DNA of 64,000 bases from Miltoncostaea sp050250915 (GTDB lineage Bacteria; Actinomycetota; Thermoleophilia; Miltoncostaeales; Miltoncostaeaceae): positions 1 to 64,000 of the forward strand of contig JBFWNT010000008.1 of assembly GCA_050250915.1 (NCBI GenBank), given 5' to 3'. Of this stretch, positions 41,017-50,400 are shown piece by piece. Every line of letters starts with the position of its first letter. Within the stretch, counting starts at the first letter, position 1. The position numbers were made by a program, and so were the translations under genes. The notes under the pieces are model-generated. The model was not told where the DNA came from, searched no databases, and saw only the letters and a program-made list of their open reading frames with translations.

Positions 41017-41082
41017 GATCAGCGTGAGGGCACGGACGAAGACGTCATCCGGTAGCCCTACCTCCACGGTCGTACGCCCCAT
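41017..41082 (-). pseudogene. Antitoxin-like gene truncated by IS256
   Basis: From ATG 41082 the frame reads MGRTTVEVGLPDDVFVRALTLI and then enters the IS end, which adds APRDVV and a stop. It aligns with the start of the intact gene at 39120 (MSRATVEIDLPEKILARALVLA), so it is a paralogue cut after about 22 codons. The missing C-terminal part was not found on the other side of the IS. Confidence 0.7.
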
Positions 41083-41423
41083 GGGTTCGAGCGTGACAGG
41101 TCCGCGGTGTCGCGTCATCTGAGGGCCAGGCGCCCGGCAAGCCGGCGCTCGACCATGCCCGCCGCTTCGAGACGCTCCAACTCGCGGTGGCCCGCACGGC
41201 GTCCCCTCCGGCGCGTCCACGGCGACGCGCGAGGCGCTCCGAGCGCCGCGACCGGCTGCGGTTCCGCCCGACGATCAGCCGCCGAGAGTTCGGAACCGGT
41301 GAGGCCGGTCGATGCGAGGCGGCAGCTTTCGGCGGTCTCCGGCTGCGTTCGGCGGTTGAAAGGCGGCGTCCGGCGTGAAAGAGTACCTCTCTGGCAACCG
41401 CGCCGCGGACACGAGGAGGGGAC
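41083..41423. other. Gap between the IS remnant and the HNH gene
   Basis: About 340 bp. A minus-strand frame ending near 41115 (ELERLEAAGMVERRLAGRLALR) resembles the tail of a degraded gene. No intact ORF of credible composition. The HNH promoter should lie near 41370-41420. Confidence 0.4.
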
Positions 41424-42119
41424 ATGAGCGCGCTCTGGAGGGACAGCAGCGCGGGGGCAGCGAAGCGGGTGGCGCACTACCTCGCCACAGAGGTCGGCGA
41501 AGGAAACATCTTCGAGAAGAGCCAGTTGCGGGAGGTCGTCCCGAACACCGAGCAGGTCGACCGCCGCATGCGCGACCTGCGCAAGGTTGGCTGGAAGATC
41601 CGGACCTATAAGGACAGCGCCGACCTCAAGCCGCACCAGCTCAAGCTCGAAGCGATCGGGCTCCACGTCTGGGAGGACGGCTTCCGGTGGCCCGGAGCCC
41701 GCATCTCGGCGGCGACGCGGAGAAAGCTCTTCGAGCGGGACGGGGCTCGCTGCCTCGTATGCGGGATCGACCCCGAGACCGAGTATCCGGACCTGCCGGG
41801 CGTCAGGCCGCGCCTGACGATCGGGCACGTCATCCCGCTCAACCGCGGCGGCACCGACGATCTCGACAACCTGCGCCTCGAGTGCCATCTGTGCAACGAG
41901 CAGGCGCGCGACGACTCCGAGCCGCCTATTGACCCCGACCTCGTGACTCGCCGGGTCCTCGAGCTTTCGAAGGCCGACAAGCGCACGCTCGCGCAGTGGA
42001 TGCTTGCCGGCCGGAGGAGCTTCACCGCGCTGGAGAAGCTCTGGGCCCAGTACAACCAGATGCCGGCGCCACACCGCGAGAGGATCCGGAAGGCGCTCAG
42101 CGACGCGCTATCGGAGTAG
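41424..42119 (+). CDS. HNH endonuclease with N-terminal winged-helix-like region
   Basis: 231 residues. N-terminus: AHYLATEVGEGNIFEKSQLREVVPNTEQVDRRMRDLRKVGWKIRTYKD, a winged-helix-like pattern. The HNH/ββα-metal centre spans RRKLFERDGARCLVCGIDPETE (CxxC), LTIGHVIPLNRGGTDDLDNLRLECHLCNEQ with the catalytic His, the Asn and the second CxxC. The rest is helical. It lies convergent with the methyltransferase gene 100 bp away, so it may be a restriction partner of that enzyme; HNH proteins with this N-domain occur beside Dcm-like genes. Specificity unknown. Confidence 0.85.
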   Translation: MSALWRDSSAGAAKRVAHYLATEVGEGNIFEKSQLREVVPNTEQVDRRMRDLRKVGWKIRTYKDSADLKPHQLKLEAIGLHVWEDGFRWPGARISAATRRKLFERDGARCLVCGIDPETEYPDLPGVRPRLTIGHVIPLNRGGTDDLDNLRLECHLCNEQARDDSEPPIDPDLVTRRVLELSKADKRTLAQWMLAGRRSFTALEKLWAQYNQMPAPHRERIRKALSDALSE

Positions 42120-42221
42120 CGGGGCCGCTTTCGTGGCCCCGCCAGACGAGCCAGGACGGCGTACCGGCGGTCAGCGAGGGCCTCCACGGAGTCGGGGGCG
42201 ACCCTGTGGCGGGGACGCGGG

Positions 42222-43433
42222 CTAGACGGTCAAGACCGTTTGCACAGGCCTCTGGTCCGCGGGCTTAGCGTCAGCTGCCGCGTCCGCCAGTGCGAGGGCG
42301 TCGGCGATCCTGCGGCCGACCGCCTCAGCCACGGGGGGCGGAAACGCATTGCCGACCTGCCGGTAGGCGGCGGTCTTCGGTCCCGAGAACGGCCAGTCCC
42401 GCGGGAAGCCCTGCAGAATCGCTGCCATCCGGACGGTGAGGATGGGGTGCTCCCCGTTCCATTCCGGGCCCGGGGGATCGACGGCGACGAGCTTGCCATT
42501 GACGTGAAGCTTCTCCCACTGCTTCCGGGCCTGGGTCGGCCCGAGGTCCGGGCCCCCGTGCTTCTTCGACCCGCCCACAAGCGTTGGCGCGATCGAGTCG
42601 GCCTTGTCCGCCCACGCCGCCGCACCCTTCCAGCCACTCCTGCCCATTTCCCGGCGAAGTGCCTGCCCAACAGTCGGCGGGGGCGTGTGGTCGGTTTCAT
42701 CCGGCCACCGGAAGTAGCCCGCGGCGTCCTCCCGGAGCGCCACGAAGATCGCGCGCGGCCGAAGCTGGGGCACGCCGAAATCTCTTGCCTCCAGCAGTTC
42801 CCAGCCGTAGGAGACATAACCGGCTTCCTCAAGCGGCCGCGTGATGACCTCACGCCGGTACTCCTCGAACCCTGCGTGCATGAGCCCGCGCACGTTCTCG
42901 AGCATCACGGCGCGCGGCCGGGACTCCCTGATCAGCCGCACGGCCGTGGGGAAGAGATCCCGCTCATCGCCTGCGCCGAGCTGGCGCCCGGCCCGGCTGA
43001 AGGGCGGGCACGGTACCCCACCAGCGAAGAGATCGACCGCGCCCCTGAACTCGGCAGCGTAGAAGTGCTTGACGCTGATCGGCAGGACTTGATCCCTCCA
43101 TCCCTTCACGGCGCGGAGGGTCTCGCAGCAGGCCGGGTCGTTCTCGACGAGTGCGAGGTGGCGAAAGCCGGCTCGCTCGAGGCCGAGGGCCTGGCCGCCG
43201 GCGCCGGCGCAGATCTCAATGGAACTCAGTTCCCGCTGGTGGGCCACGGCCGGAAGACTAGGCGAGGCTCCGGACGCCCTGCAGACGCCGGTAACGATCG
43301 CCGCGGCGGGTGGCGCGTGCTGAGCCCGGGCCTGTGCCGTCAAGAGCTGACGATAGGGTCCGATTGCGTACGCTTCTTGTTCCGGAAACGCGCGCGACAA
43401 TGGCGTCTGCGTCACGGGGGCCTGATTGAGCAT
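42222..43433 (-). CDS. C5-cytosine DNA methyltransferase (Dcm-type)
   Basis: About 403 residues if ATG 43433 is used; GTG 43247 just before the catalytic domain is an alternative. Motif I SSIEICAGAGGQALGLERAGF; IV GGVPCPPFSRAG with catalytic Cys; VI MLENVRGL; VIII QLRPRAIFVAL; target-recognition region around APTLVGGSKKHGG; IX RMAAILQGFP; X YRQVGNAFPPPVAEAVG. All catalytic motifs are intact. It methylates carbon 5 of cytosine in a specific site. Divergent from, and overlapping the start of, the UvrD-like gene, and accompanied by a Vsr gene 13 kb away. Probable protective arm of the defence cluster. Confidence 0.93.
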   Translation of the reverse strand: MLNQAPVTQTPLSRAFPEQEAYAIGPYRQLLTAQARAQHAPPAAAIVTGVCRASGASPSLPAVAHQRELSSIEICAGAGGQALGLERAGFRHLALVENDPACCETLRAVKGWRDQVLPISVKHFYAAEFRGAVDLFAGGVPCPPFSRAGRQLGAGDERDLFPTAVRLIRESRPRAVMLENVRGLMHAGFEEYRREVITRPLEEAGYVSYGWELLEARDFGVPQLRPRAIFVALREDAAGYFRWPDETDHTPPPTVGQALRREMGRSGWKGAAAWADKADSIAPTLVGGSKKHGGPDLGPTQARKQWEKLHVNGKLVAVDPPGPEWNGEHPILTVRMAAILQGFPRDWPFSGPKTAAYRQVGNAFPPPVAEAVGRRIADALALADAAADAKPADQRPVQTVLTV

Positions 43434-45486
43434 CGCAATCGAGCGGAGCTTCCTGGATGCGGTGAGTTCCCTCGACTCGAGCATGGCGGCCCGGGTGTGG
43501 CAGTTCCTACGCCGCTACACGGATGACAAGACGCGGCCGGGGATCAGCATGGAGAGGGTCCAGCGGGCGCGGACCGCCGGGCTGTGGTCGGCGCGCGTGA
43601 ACGACGATGTGCGCGCAATCGTTTACCGGGACGGCGCGGACGACTACCTACTGTACGTCGATCGCCATGATCGTGCCTACGCCTGGGCGTCGAACAGGCG
43701 CGTCGAGCGAAACGGGCGGACGGGCGCTCTTCAGATCTTCAGTGCGCCTGAGGTGAGTGCCCCTCCCCTCGCCGAGCCGCCTCGCCGCGGCCCCCTGGTT
43801 CAGCCGCTCTTCGCCGCTCATTCACCGGACTACCTGCTCAGCCTCGGGCTGCCCGGTGATTGGCTTCCCTGGGTCCGCGAGGTACGCGCAGTAGATGACC
43901 TCCTTGCGGCGGTTGATGAGCTCCCGGCCGACGTCGGCGGAAGGCTTCTCGATCTCGCCGAGGGGAAGATCGTCTCCCCGCCCGCCCCGCAAGCCCTCGA
44001 GCTGGCCGTCGCGGCAGTGGCGGAGTCCACAGACGGGTCAATCTCACCGGACCTGGATGACCTCGAGCGGCTGCTCGCGGCCCCGCTCTCCACCTGGATC
44101 GCCTTCCTGCACCCGTCGCAGCGGTACCTCGTGAACGCCAGCTTCTCGGGCCCCGCAAAGGTGACCGGCAGCGCCGGAACCGGCAAGAGTGTCGTCGCTA
44201 TGCACCGGGCGCGGCAGCTGTCGCGGCAGGGCAGGCGGGTGCTCGTCATGAGCTATGTCACGACGCTCTGCGACAACATCGGGCATAACCTCGGCCTGCT
44301 CTGCACCAGCGAGGAGCTGTCGCGCATCGACGTGCGCACGGTGCATCAGGTGGCGAGCTCCCTCGCCGGCAACCGGTATCAGCGGGTCCTGGGGGACGCC
44401 GAGATCGGCGGACTTCTCGAGAGGTTCTGCCGTGGGCGGGAGCTGCCCCTCGGGACCGCGGCCATGCTCGCCGAATGGAACTTCGTCATCCAGGCGCATG
44501 GCATCGACGACAGGGACTCGTACCGGACAGTGAACCGGGCAGGCCGTGGCACCCCTTTATCGGGTGCTCAGCGCGACGCGGTCTGGGAGGTCATGAGCCG
44601 GCTCCAGGAACACCTGAGGGCTGGCGAGCTCACCGACTGGCAGGGCCTGTGCCGCAGCGCGAGGGAGCTCGTCACAGATGCGGGCGCCCGACGACGCTGG
44701 GATAGCGTCATCGTCGACGAAGTCCAGGATCTCAGCCCTCAGGCGTTACGCCTCGCGGGCGTGCTCGGCGGCAACGGGACGGACGGCCTGATGGTCGTGG
44801 GAGACGGCGGCCAGAGGATCTTCGCTCACCGGACCAGCCTGCGATCGGCAGGCATCGAGGTGCGGGGGCGCTCGCGGGTCCTGCGGGTCAACTACCGGAC
44901 CACTGAGCAGATCCGCCGTTTCGCCGACAAGCTCCTGGCAGCGGGGGACGACCTGGAGGGGAATGACGAGCTGCGCGACGGCTGCCGCAGCATCCGCGGC
45001 GGTGCCGCGCCCGAGGTGGTGAGCTTCGATGACCCGTCGGAGCAGTACCAGTACGTCGCCGCGGCAATCGCCGACCGGATTGCGGCGGGAGTGGCCCCGC
45101 CCGAGATCGCAGTGTTCGCCCGCACCAAGAGGCTGCTCATGGCCGCAGCTGGTGCTTTATCGGACGCCGGGATCAGCGCGGTCCTGCTCGAGCCTGCGAA
45201 GCCAGGACCGAAGGCCGGCGGGGTTCAGCTGGTGACGATGCACAGGGCCAAGGGACTTGAGTTCAAAATCGGCGCGGTCATCGATGCTTCGTCGGATGCG
45301 ATACCCAATGCCTACGCCATCAAGCAGGCCGGCGACGAGCGGGACCGCGACGCCGCTCTGGAACTTGAGCGCCAGCTCCTCTATGTCAGCCTGACGCGAG
45401 CCCGGGACGAGGTGCTCCTGACGTGGGCGGGAGACCCTTCGCCCTTCCTTGCAGATGCGCTCGCATCCAGCACCGCCGAAGCGTGA
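43426..45486 (+). CDS. RelE-like domain fused to UvrD/Rep-type helicase
   Basis: 686 residues from TTG 43426. Residues 1-95 (IERSFLDAVSSLDSSMAARVWQFLRRY..., then RVQRARTAGLWSARVNDDVRAIVYRDGADDYLLYVDRHDRAY) look like a RelE/ParE-type small domain. After a linker comes an SF1A helicase: Walker A TGSAGTGKSVVAM (about 247-259), Walker B IVDEVQDLSPQAL (about 430), LRVNYRTTEQIRRF, VQLVTMHRAKGLEFK and YVSLTRARDEVLL. DNA unwinding is expected. It is coupled to the next gene by GTGA overlap and shares its divergent start region with the methyltransferase. Confidence 0.88.
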   Translation: MSIAIERSFLDAVSSLDSSMAARVWQFLRRYTDDKTRPGISMERVQRARTAGLWSARVNDDVRAIVYRDGADDYLLYVDRHDRAYAWASNRRVERNGRTGALQIFSAPEVSAPPLAEPPRRGPLVQPLFAAHSPDYLLSLGLPGDWLPWVREVRAVDDLLAAVDELPADVGGRLLDLAEGKIVSPPAPQALELAVAAVAESTDGSISPDLDDLERLLAAPLSTWIAFLHPSQRYLVNASFSGPAKVTGSAGTGKSVVAMHRARQLSRQGRRVLVMSYVTTLCDNIGHNLGLLCTSEELSRIDVRTVHQVASSLAGNRYQRVLGDAEIGGLLERFCRGRELPLGTAAMLAEWNFVIQAHGIDDRDSYRTVNRAGRGTPLSGAQRDAVWEVMSRLQEHLRAGELTDWQGLCRSARELVTDAGARRRWDSVIVDEVQDLSPQALRLAGVLGGNGTDGLMVVGDGGQRIFAHRTSLRSAGIEVRGRSRVLRVNYRTTEQIRRFADKLLAAGDDLEGNDELRDGCRSIRGGAAPEVVSFDDPSEQYQYVAAAIADRIAAGVAPPEIAVFARTKRLLMAAAGALSDAGISAVLLEPAKPGPKAGGVQLVTMHRAKGLEFKIGAVIDASSDAIPNAYAIKQAGDERDRDAALELERQLLYVSLTRARDEVLLTWAGDPSPFLADALASSTAEA

Positions 45487-46304
45487 TCCCGCGCTTCCAG
45501 GCGACTCCGGCGGAAACGACGTACGCACAGGTTGTCGCGCACTTCCCGGGTCGCTCCCCAGGGGCGGCGGAGCGGCTTCGCCTCTGGCGCGAGCAGCCCG
45601 GCAAGCGCGATAAGGTCGTCCCCTTCGTTGAGCGTTGCGTCACCCGGTTCCTCTACGACGTCACGCCCGGCGACGTGGAACAGGCGTGCGAGCGGACGAT
45701 CCACGCGCTCGGGTCGGTCAACGGCGTGGAAGCACGGTCGGTCTCGCTCATCGTGGACTGGCACCCCGCCTTCGCGTTCCAGCACGTGCTGCACTTCGTC
45801 CTGGAGGACGGCCGCCGGGTCCCGGCGTACCAGGACCTGCGGGACCGAGCCCGCGCGTCATCGGAGGTTCAGATGATGCTCACTCAGCCCGCGCAGGACA
45901 CCGTCTCCCAGGCGATCAAGGACGGAACCGACAGGGAACTCGCTCGCGACGCAATGCGGTGGAGGGTGGGGAACGCCTATCTCTCCTTCCTCAGGGAGCT
46001 GTACGTCATCTCCGTGCTCCGCGAGGCGGGCGTCGACGCCCGGTACCACGTCCTGGCGGACGTCCTCTTCCGCGTGGATTGCTGGGTCGATGACTTGTGC
46101 CTCTCCCTGAGCATCAAGAACGAGAAGTTCCTGGACGGGGCAACCGGGCGGAAGACCCCGGCGGAAGAGATCGTGACCGGTGGCCCGTTCAGGTTCGCGA
46201 GGCTCGAGCTCCCGACCCGTCACGAGTACGGCAACGTCCACCTGCCGGACCGCGATGACATCCTCGGCGCGGCAGATGGCCTCACGGGCCCGCGGCGCGT
46301 CTAG
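45483..46304 (+). CDS. Unrecognised protein coupled to the UvrD-like helicase
   Basis: 273 residues from GTG 45483, overlapping the helicase stop (GTGA). No family recognised. Features: an N-terminal helical region (TYAQVVAHFPGRSPGAAERLRLWRE), a beta strand block with VSLIVDWHPAFAFQHVLHFVLEDGRRV, and near the C-terminus DVLFRVDCWVDDLCLSLSIKNEKF. The last has the D-x9-11-(I/V)-K-N-E shape of a PD-(D/E)xK nuclease core, although the match is weak. The stop shares CTAG with the convergent nuclease gene. Nuclease partner of the helicase is a reasonable guess. Confidence 0.6.
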   Translation: MIPRFQATPAETTYAQVVAHFPGRSPGAAERLRLWREQPGKRDKVVPFVERCVTRFLYDVTPGDVEQACERTIHALGSVNGVEARSVSLIVDWHPAFAFQHVLHFVLEDGRRVPAYQDLRDRARASSEVQMMLTQPAQDTVSQAIKDGTDRELARDAMRWRVGNAYLSFLRELYVISVLREAGVDARYHVLADVLFRVDCWVDDLCLSLSIKNEKFLDGATGRKTPAEEIVTGGPFRFARLELPTRHEYGNVHLPDRDDILGAADGLTGPRRV

Positions 46305-47425
46305 GCTGCGACGCCAGCCACTGCCCGCTCGACCCTCGTCGCCGGCGTCGCCCAGATCTCACTTCCGGAACCTGCGAGCCGGACGTTCGTCACCCCGATC
46401 GAGTCGCCCGGGGACAAGCCGGGAGGGAGCTGCACCGGCTCCAGGCCGCGGATGCGCACCTGCCCCCTGATGCTCCCCGCACAGGAATCCAGTGCGAGCG
46501 TCCGCAGCTCCCCGGCGGGTGAGATCTGCTGGATGAGCCCGCTCATCGCGGTGACCCCGAGCGAGAGCCACTCCTCCGCGCAGCTCGCCCAGAATGGGCC
46601 GCAATGGACTGAGAACGGGCACCACCGGCAGTTTCCCGCCGACGGGCGCGCGAGCGACTCGAGCTCGCCCGCCTCCGCCGCGGCGAGGTACGCGTCCAGC
46701 GCCGCGACGGCCTCCTCGGCGTGCCGGGTCGCGAGGGCCGGGTCGATCGCGAGCTCAACCGGCGGCCCGGTCAGGGGTATCAGCTCGGCGCTCTCGGGCC
46801 AGATGCCGTCGTGGGCGTGCTCAAGGACGGCGTAGAGGGCCATCTGGACCAGATACTCCTGCCTGATCTCCCCCGTGTCTTCATCGTTGACCTTGCCGGT
46901 CTTGTAGTCCTCGATGGTCTTCGGCGGCCCGCGCCGGACGACGTCGATCCGGCCCTTGAGCCGCCCGTTGAGAGCCTCACGCCATACTTCGAAGTCTGCA
47001 GCTGGGCTCGCGTGCGGAGAGCCTCCGGGAGGCGGGCCGCCGCTCCCGCGAAGAGCGGCGAGCCGGCTAGCAAGGCGAAGCGTCCGCGCCCGCTTGAGTT
47101 CGTAGTAGGGCCAGGATGACGGCCGCGACGCCCACGCCGGGGGAGTCGTCTTCTCCTGGAGCGCGTCGGCCTGGGCCTGAATGGCCGAATCCCAGGCCCC
47201 CGCTCTTGCCTCCTCGGTTGGAAGCTCTCCCGCGCCTGCTCGCTCGAGGACGAGGTGGGCCGCGGAGCCGATGCACATCGCCGGGCTCGGGGGTATGTCA
47301 GCCGAAGCCGTGGGGTCATCACGGAAGCCCGCTTGAAGGGCGCAGTGCGTGAGGACCGCTGCTCCCGCGGGGGTGACGTACTGGCGGCAATGGGGAGACG
47401 GAGTCCGGCGGGGGGTGCCGCTCAC
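46301..47425 (-). CDS. Cas4/RecB-like PD-(D/E)xK nuclease with Cys cluster
   Basis: 374 residues, GTG start overlapping the stop of the giant helicase gene. IGSAAHLVLERAGAGE is the helix with conserved His/Glu region; LKGRIDVVRRGPPKTIEDYKTG carries Asp161, Asp173 and Lys175 of the nuclease core. Cys28 plus NCRWCPFSVHC (about 267-276) give four Cys, as in the iron-sulfur clusters of Cas4, AddB and RecB-family proteins. A C-terminal ~80-residue OB-like part follows (GSIRGQVRIRGLEPVQLPPG). Expected role: DNA exonuclease working with the DUF1998 helicase in the same operon. Confidence 0.85.
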   Translation of the reverse strand: MSGTPRRTPSPHCRQYVTPAGAAVLTHCALQAGFRDDPTASADIPPSPAMCIGSAAHLVLERAGAGELPTEEARAGAWDSAIQAQADALQEKTTPPAWASRPSSWPYYELKRARTLRLASRLAALRGSGGPPPGGSPHASPAADFEVWREALNGRLKGRIDVVRRGPPKTIEDYKTGKVNDEDTGEIRQEYLVQMALYAVLEHAHDGIWPESAELIPLTGPPVELAIDPALATRHAEEAVAALDAYLAAAEAGELESLARPSAGNCRWCPFSVHCGPFWASCAEEWLSLGVTAMSGLIQQISPAGELRTLALDSCAGSIRGQVRIRGLEPVQLPPGLSPGDSIGVTNVRLAGSGSEIWATPATRVERAVAGVAA

Positions 47426-50400
47426 GCCCAGATCCCGGTGTAGACGTGCCCTGGCCGGCGCATGAGGTCGAAGTCTGTTGCCAGGACCACGGGGCGCTCG
47501 CCGCCCAATGCGAAGCCGTCGCCCTCGAGCTCGGCCACAACGCCGGCGAGCTCTCCTCCGAGCGAGGCGGGCGAAGTCTCCTCCAGCGGATGCACCGGGA
47601 CGATGGCCGCGGCATCGGAGACGAGCACCTGCCGGCCCGCCCGCTCATCCATCTCGAACCCCGGGAACCCCTTGCGGAAGGATCCGAGGGCCCGGCTGCG
47701 CAGGCGGCTCCATCTCGCGAGCAGATCGACGGAACCGGTCGCCAGCAGGTCGAGGAGATCGCAGGCGAGCCTCCAGTCGAGGAGGCCGTGGAACGCCATG
47801 TTCCGGTAGTCCTTCAGGCAGTCGTAGCACGCGCTATCGCACGGCTCGCTTCCCGGTCCTCCATGGGTCTGCGGATCGTTCTCCCAGCCGCGCGCCTCCG
47901 CCAGGAGCTCCGAGAAGGTTTGCGGCGTCCCGAGATGAGTCGAGTAGCCGGCGCCGTTCTCGAGGTAGTCGCTGAGGAAGATGCTGGCGATCCAGCCTCC
48001 CCCCGGCAGGCGCTCGGGGGTAACGCCGGCATCGATCTCGCCCGGGTCGACGTCGAGCACCCGGGCCGCCGCGTCCCTGAGGAGGAAGGCGAACGAGTAC
48101 CAGACGCCCTTGCGGGCGGGCGTGTCCGCCCGGAGCGCCAGCCCCGGGGCCGCGGCAGAGTCGCCGACGTTGATGATGAGCACGTCGGTCGTCTTGCGCG
48201 CGGACAGGGCGATCGGCCGCTCTGACGCGGGGTCGACCGGCACGGCTAAGTCTTCGTCTTCTCTGGCCGTGAGGTCGATCCAGCCCTCCCGCGGGTCGTC
48301 AGCGGCAGCGACGCGGTACAAGCGCCCGCCATTGTCGTTGAGCTGGAAAACGGGCGCAGATCCGCTTCGCAGCCGGGCATGCCCCGCCTCGCTCGCGGGG
48401 AGCGTCAGCGTGGCGAGGCGGGCGCGGCCGCTGGTCGGGCTCCACTCGAGCCATCCCTTGAAGTCCGCTGGCCGCTTGTACGTCGCCCGGTAGCCCCTCG
48501 GCATCACCGCGTCGATCTCGCGGTATCCCGTAAGGCGATCCGGGTTCCACGTCGCCCCGCAGTTCCGGCACGAATCCTCGTTCTGATGGTCGAGCCAAAG
48601 CCCGCCGCACTCGGAACATGCCGACAGGGCCTGCTCGTAGCCGAGGGGGTCCTTGTCGGGCAGGACCGCGCCGTTCACTCGCCGGTATGAGGCGAAGCCA
48701 ACGGCCGTGTAGACCCCCTTGTCCTTGACGATCTCAGAACCCGGCGCGAAGGACACGACGGCGAGCGCCGCATCACGGTCGACCGAAGGCGGGGGCCAGT
48801 GCCTGGCCTGCGGCCAGCGCAGGTGAAGCAACCTCTGCTGGGTCGGGAAGCCGAGCATCGGCAGGAGCCCGGCTTCCGCCAGGCGCTCGCTGAGGTCCGG
48901 CGACTGATAGTGCGAATTGGGGTCAGCCACCGCGTCGATCCGCCCCGGCGCGGCGTCAGTCACCCACCGGATGAGCTCGGTCCTGTCTGCATCGCCGTCG
49001 TGGCTCGTGAAGGCAGTGAGGGCCTGTGCCGACTCAGCGAGGCGCCTCACATTGGTTCTGAGCCACTGGCCCACATCCGGGGCGACTTTGGGCCAATCTG
49101 CAGCTGAGCCGAAGCGGCCGTGGACGTTCTCGCCGGGTACGAAAGCGTCGGAGTTGACGGCCTCCTCGAACGCCATCCGCAGCGCCTCCGCCAGGAAGGC
49201 CCTCCGGACGATCTCCGGGGAGCGGACGTCGATGTAGGGCTCCGGGGGCGGATCTCCTGTGATCCGGCGCGGGTGCTCGAAGTAGTAGTCGTCGTGGGAC
49301 CGGCCGCGGCAGATGGTCAGTGCGGCGGCCAGTGGCTCGCCCCGGCGCCCAGCTCGCCCGACGCGCTGCTGGTAGTTGAAGCGGATCGGCGGCATGTTGG
49401 CCATGAGAACGGCCCGCAACGCCCCGATGTCGACCCCGGCTTCCATCGTCGTCGTGACGCTGAGGAGGTCGACTTCATCCACGAGCGGCACTTCGTCATC
49501 TCCGATGAAAACGCGCTGGAACTGAGCCTGGCGCGCCTGCGCATCAGCGCGGTCGGTCTGCCCTGTCAGCTCTTCGGCGTGGAGCCGGAATGGCTTCCCC
49601 GCCTTCAGTGCGAGGTAGGCGTAGTAGTCGTCGCCGGGATCAAACGGCGCGGGTTCCTCCGGGAGGGCCGCGCAGCAATCCGTGCACACGCCCGCCGAGT
49701 GATGGAGATGGCGGCATCCGCAGTCGCGGCACGCCCACTCGAGCCCGCCCCCGGGATCCACGAAAAGCTGCTCGGGGTCGAGCAGATACTGCGTCGCGGC
49801 ACGGGACTTCGTGAGCTGCCCCGAGAGGAAGTCGATGACGGACTCTGGGTCCCCGTTCCACTGATGGGCGACCGCCCTCCAGTACTTCGCCAGCTCCTGT
49901 GGCGGCGCGTCCTTGCCCGCCTTCTTCGAACCGAGGAACCGCCTGCGGTCACCGAGGATCCGGATGGCGGAGCGCAGCGCCTGCTCGACCTCCTCGTCCG
50001 TGACGTGGGGGAGGAAACCGGGCTTGGCGGGGACGAACTCAGGGGATGTCACGACCGATCCCGCGCCGATGCTCTCGAGATCACGCCGGGTGCGCGCGAA
50101 GACCATCTGCAGGAGCTCTTCCAGAAGAGCATCACGCAGGTCAGTCAGGTGCTGCCGGGCCTCCAGCGAGATGCCGGCCCGGGGTTCGACCGGCTGGGCC
50201 GCCCAGTCGAAGATCGTCGTCCAGCTCCGCCAGTCATTGGCAGCCTGGCGGTACTCCGACTTGCTCGGCCCGGGCCCGCCCGGGTTGATCCCGAGCTTGA
50301 GAAGGCGCGCCCAAGCCGCCTCACGTAGCTGGAACAGTCCCCATCGGTCGCGTCCCGCAATGCGGCGGGCATTCTCGATCGCAGCGGTGTCAGCGGGCTG

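Noticed and set aside
46301..47425. Cas4 gene as sign of a CRISPR system
   Set aside because: No cas1/cas2 and no repeat-spacer array anywhere in the window; the protein belongs to the helicase operon.
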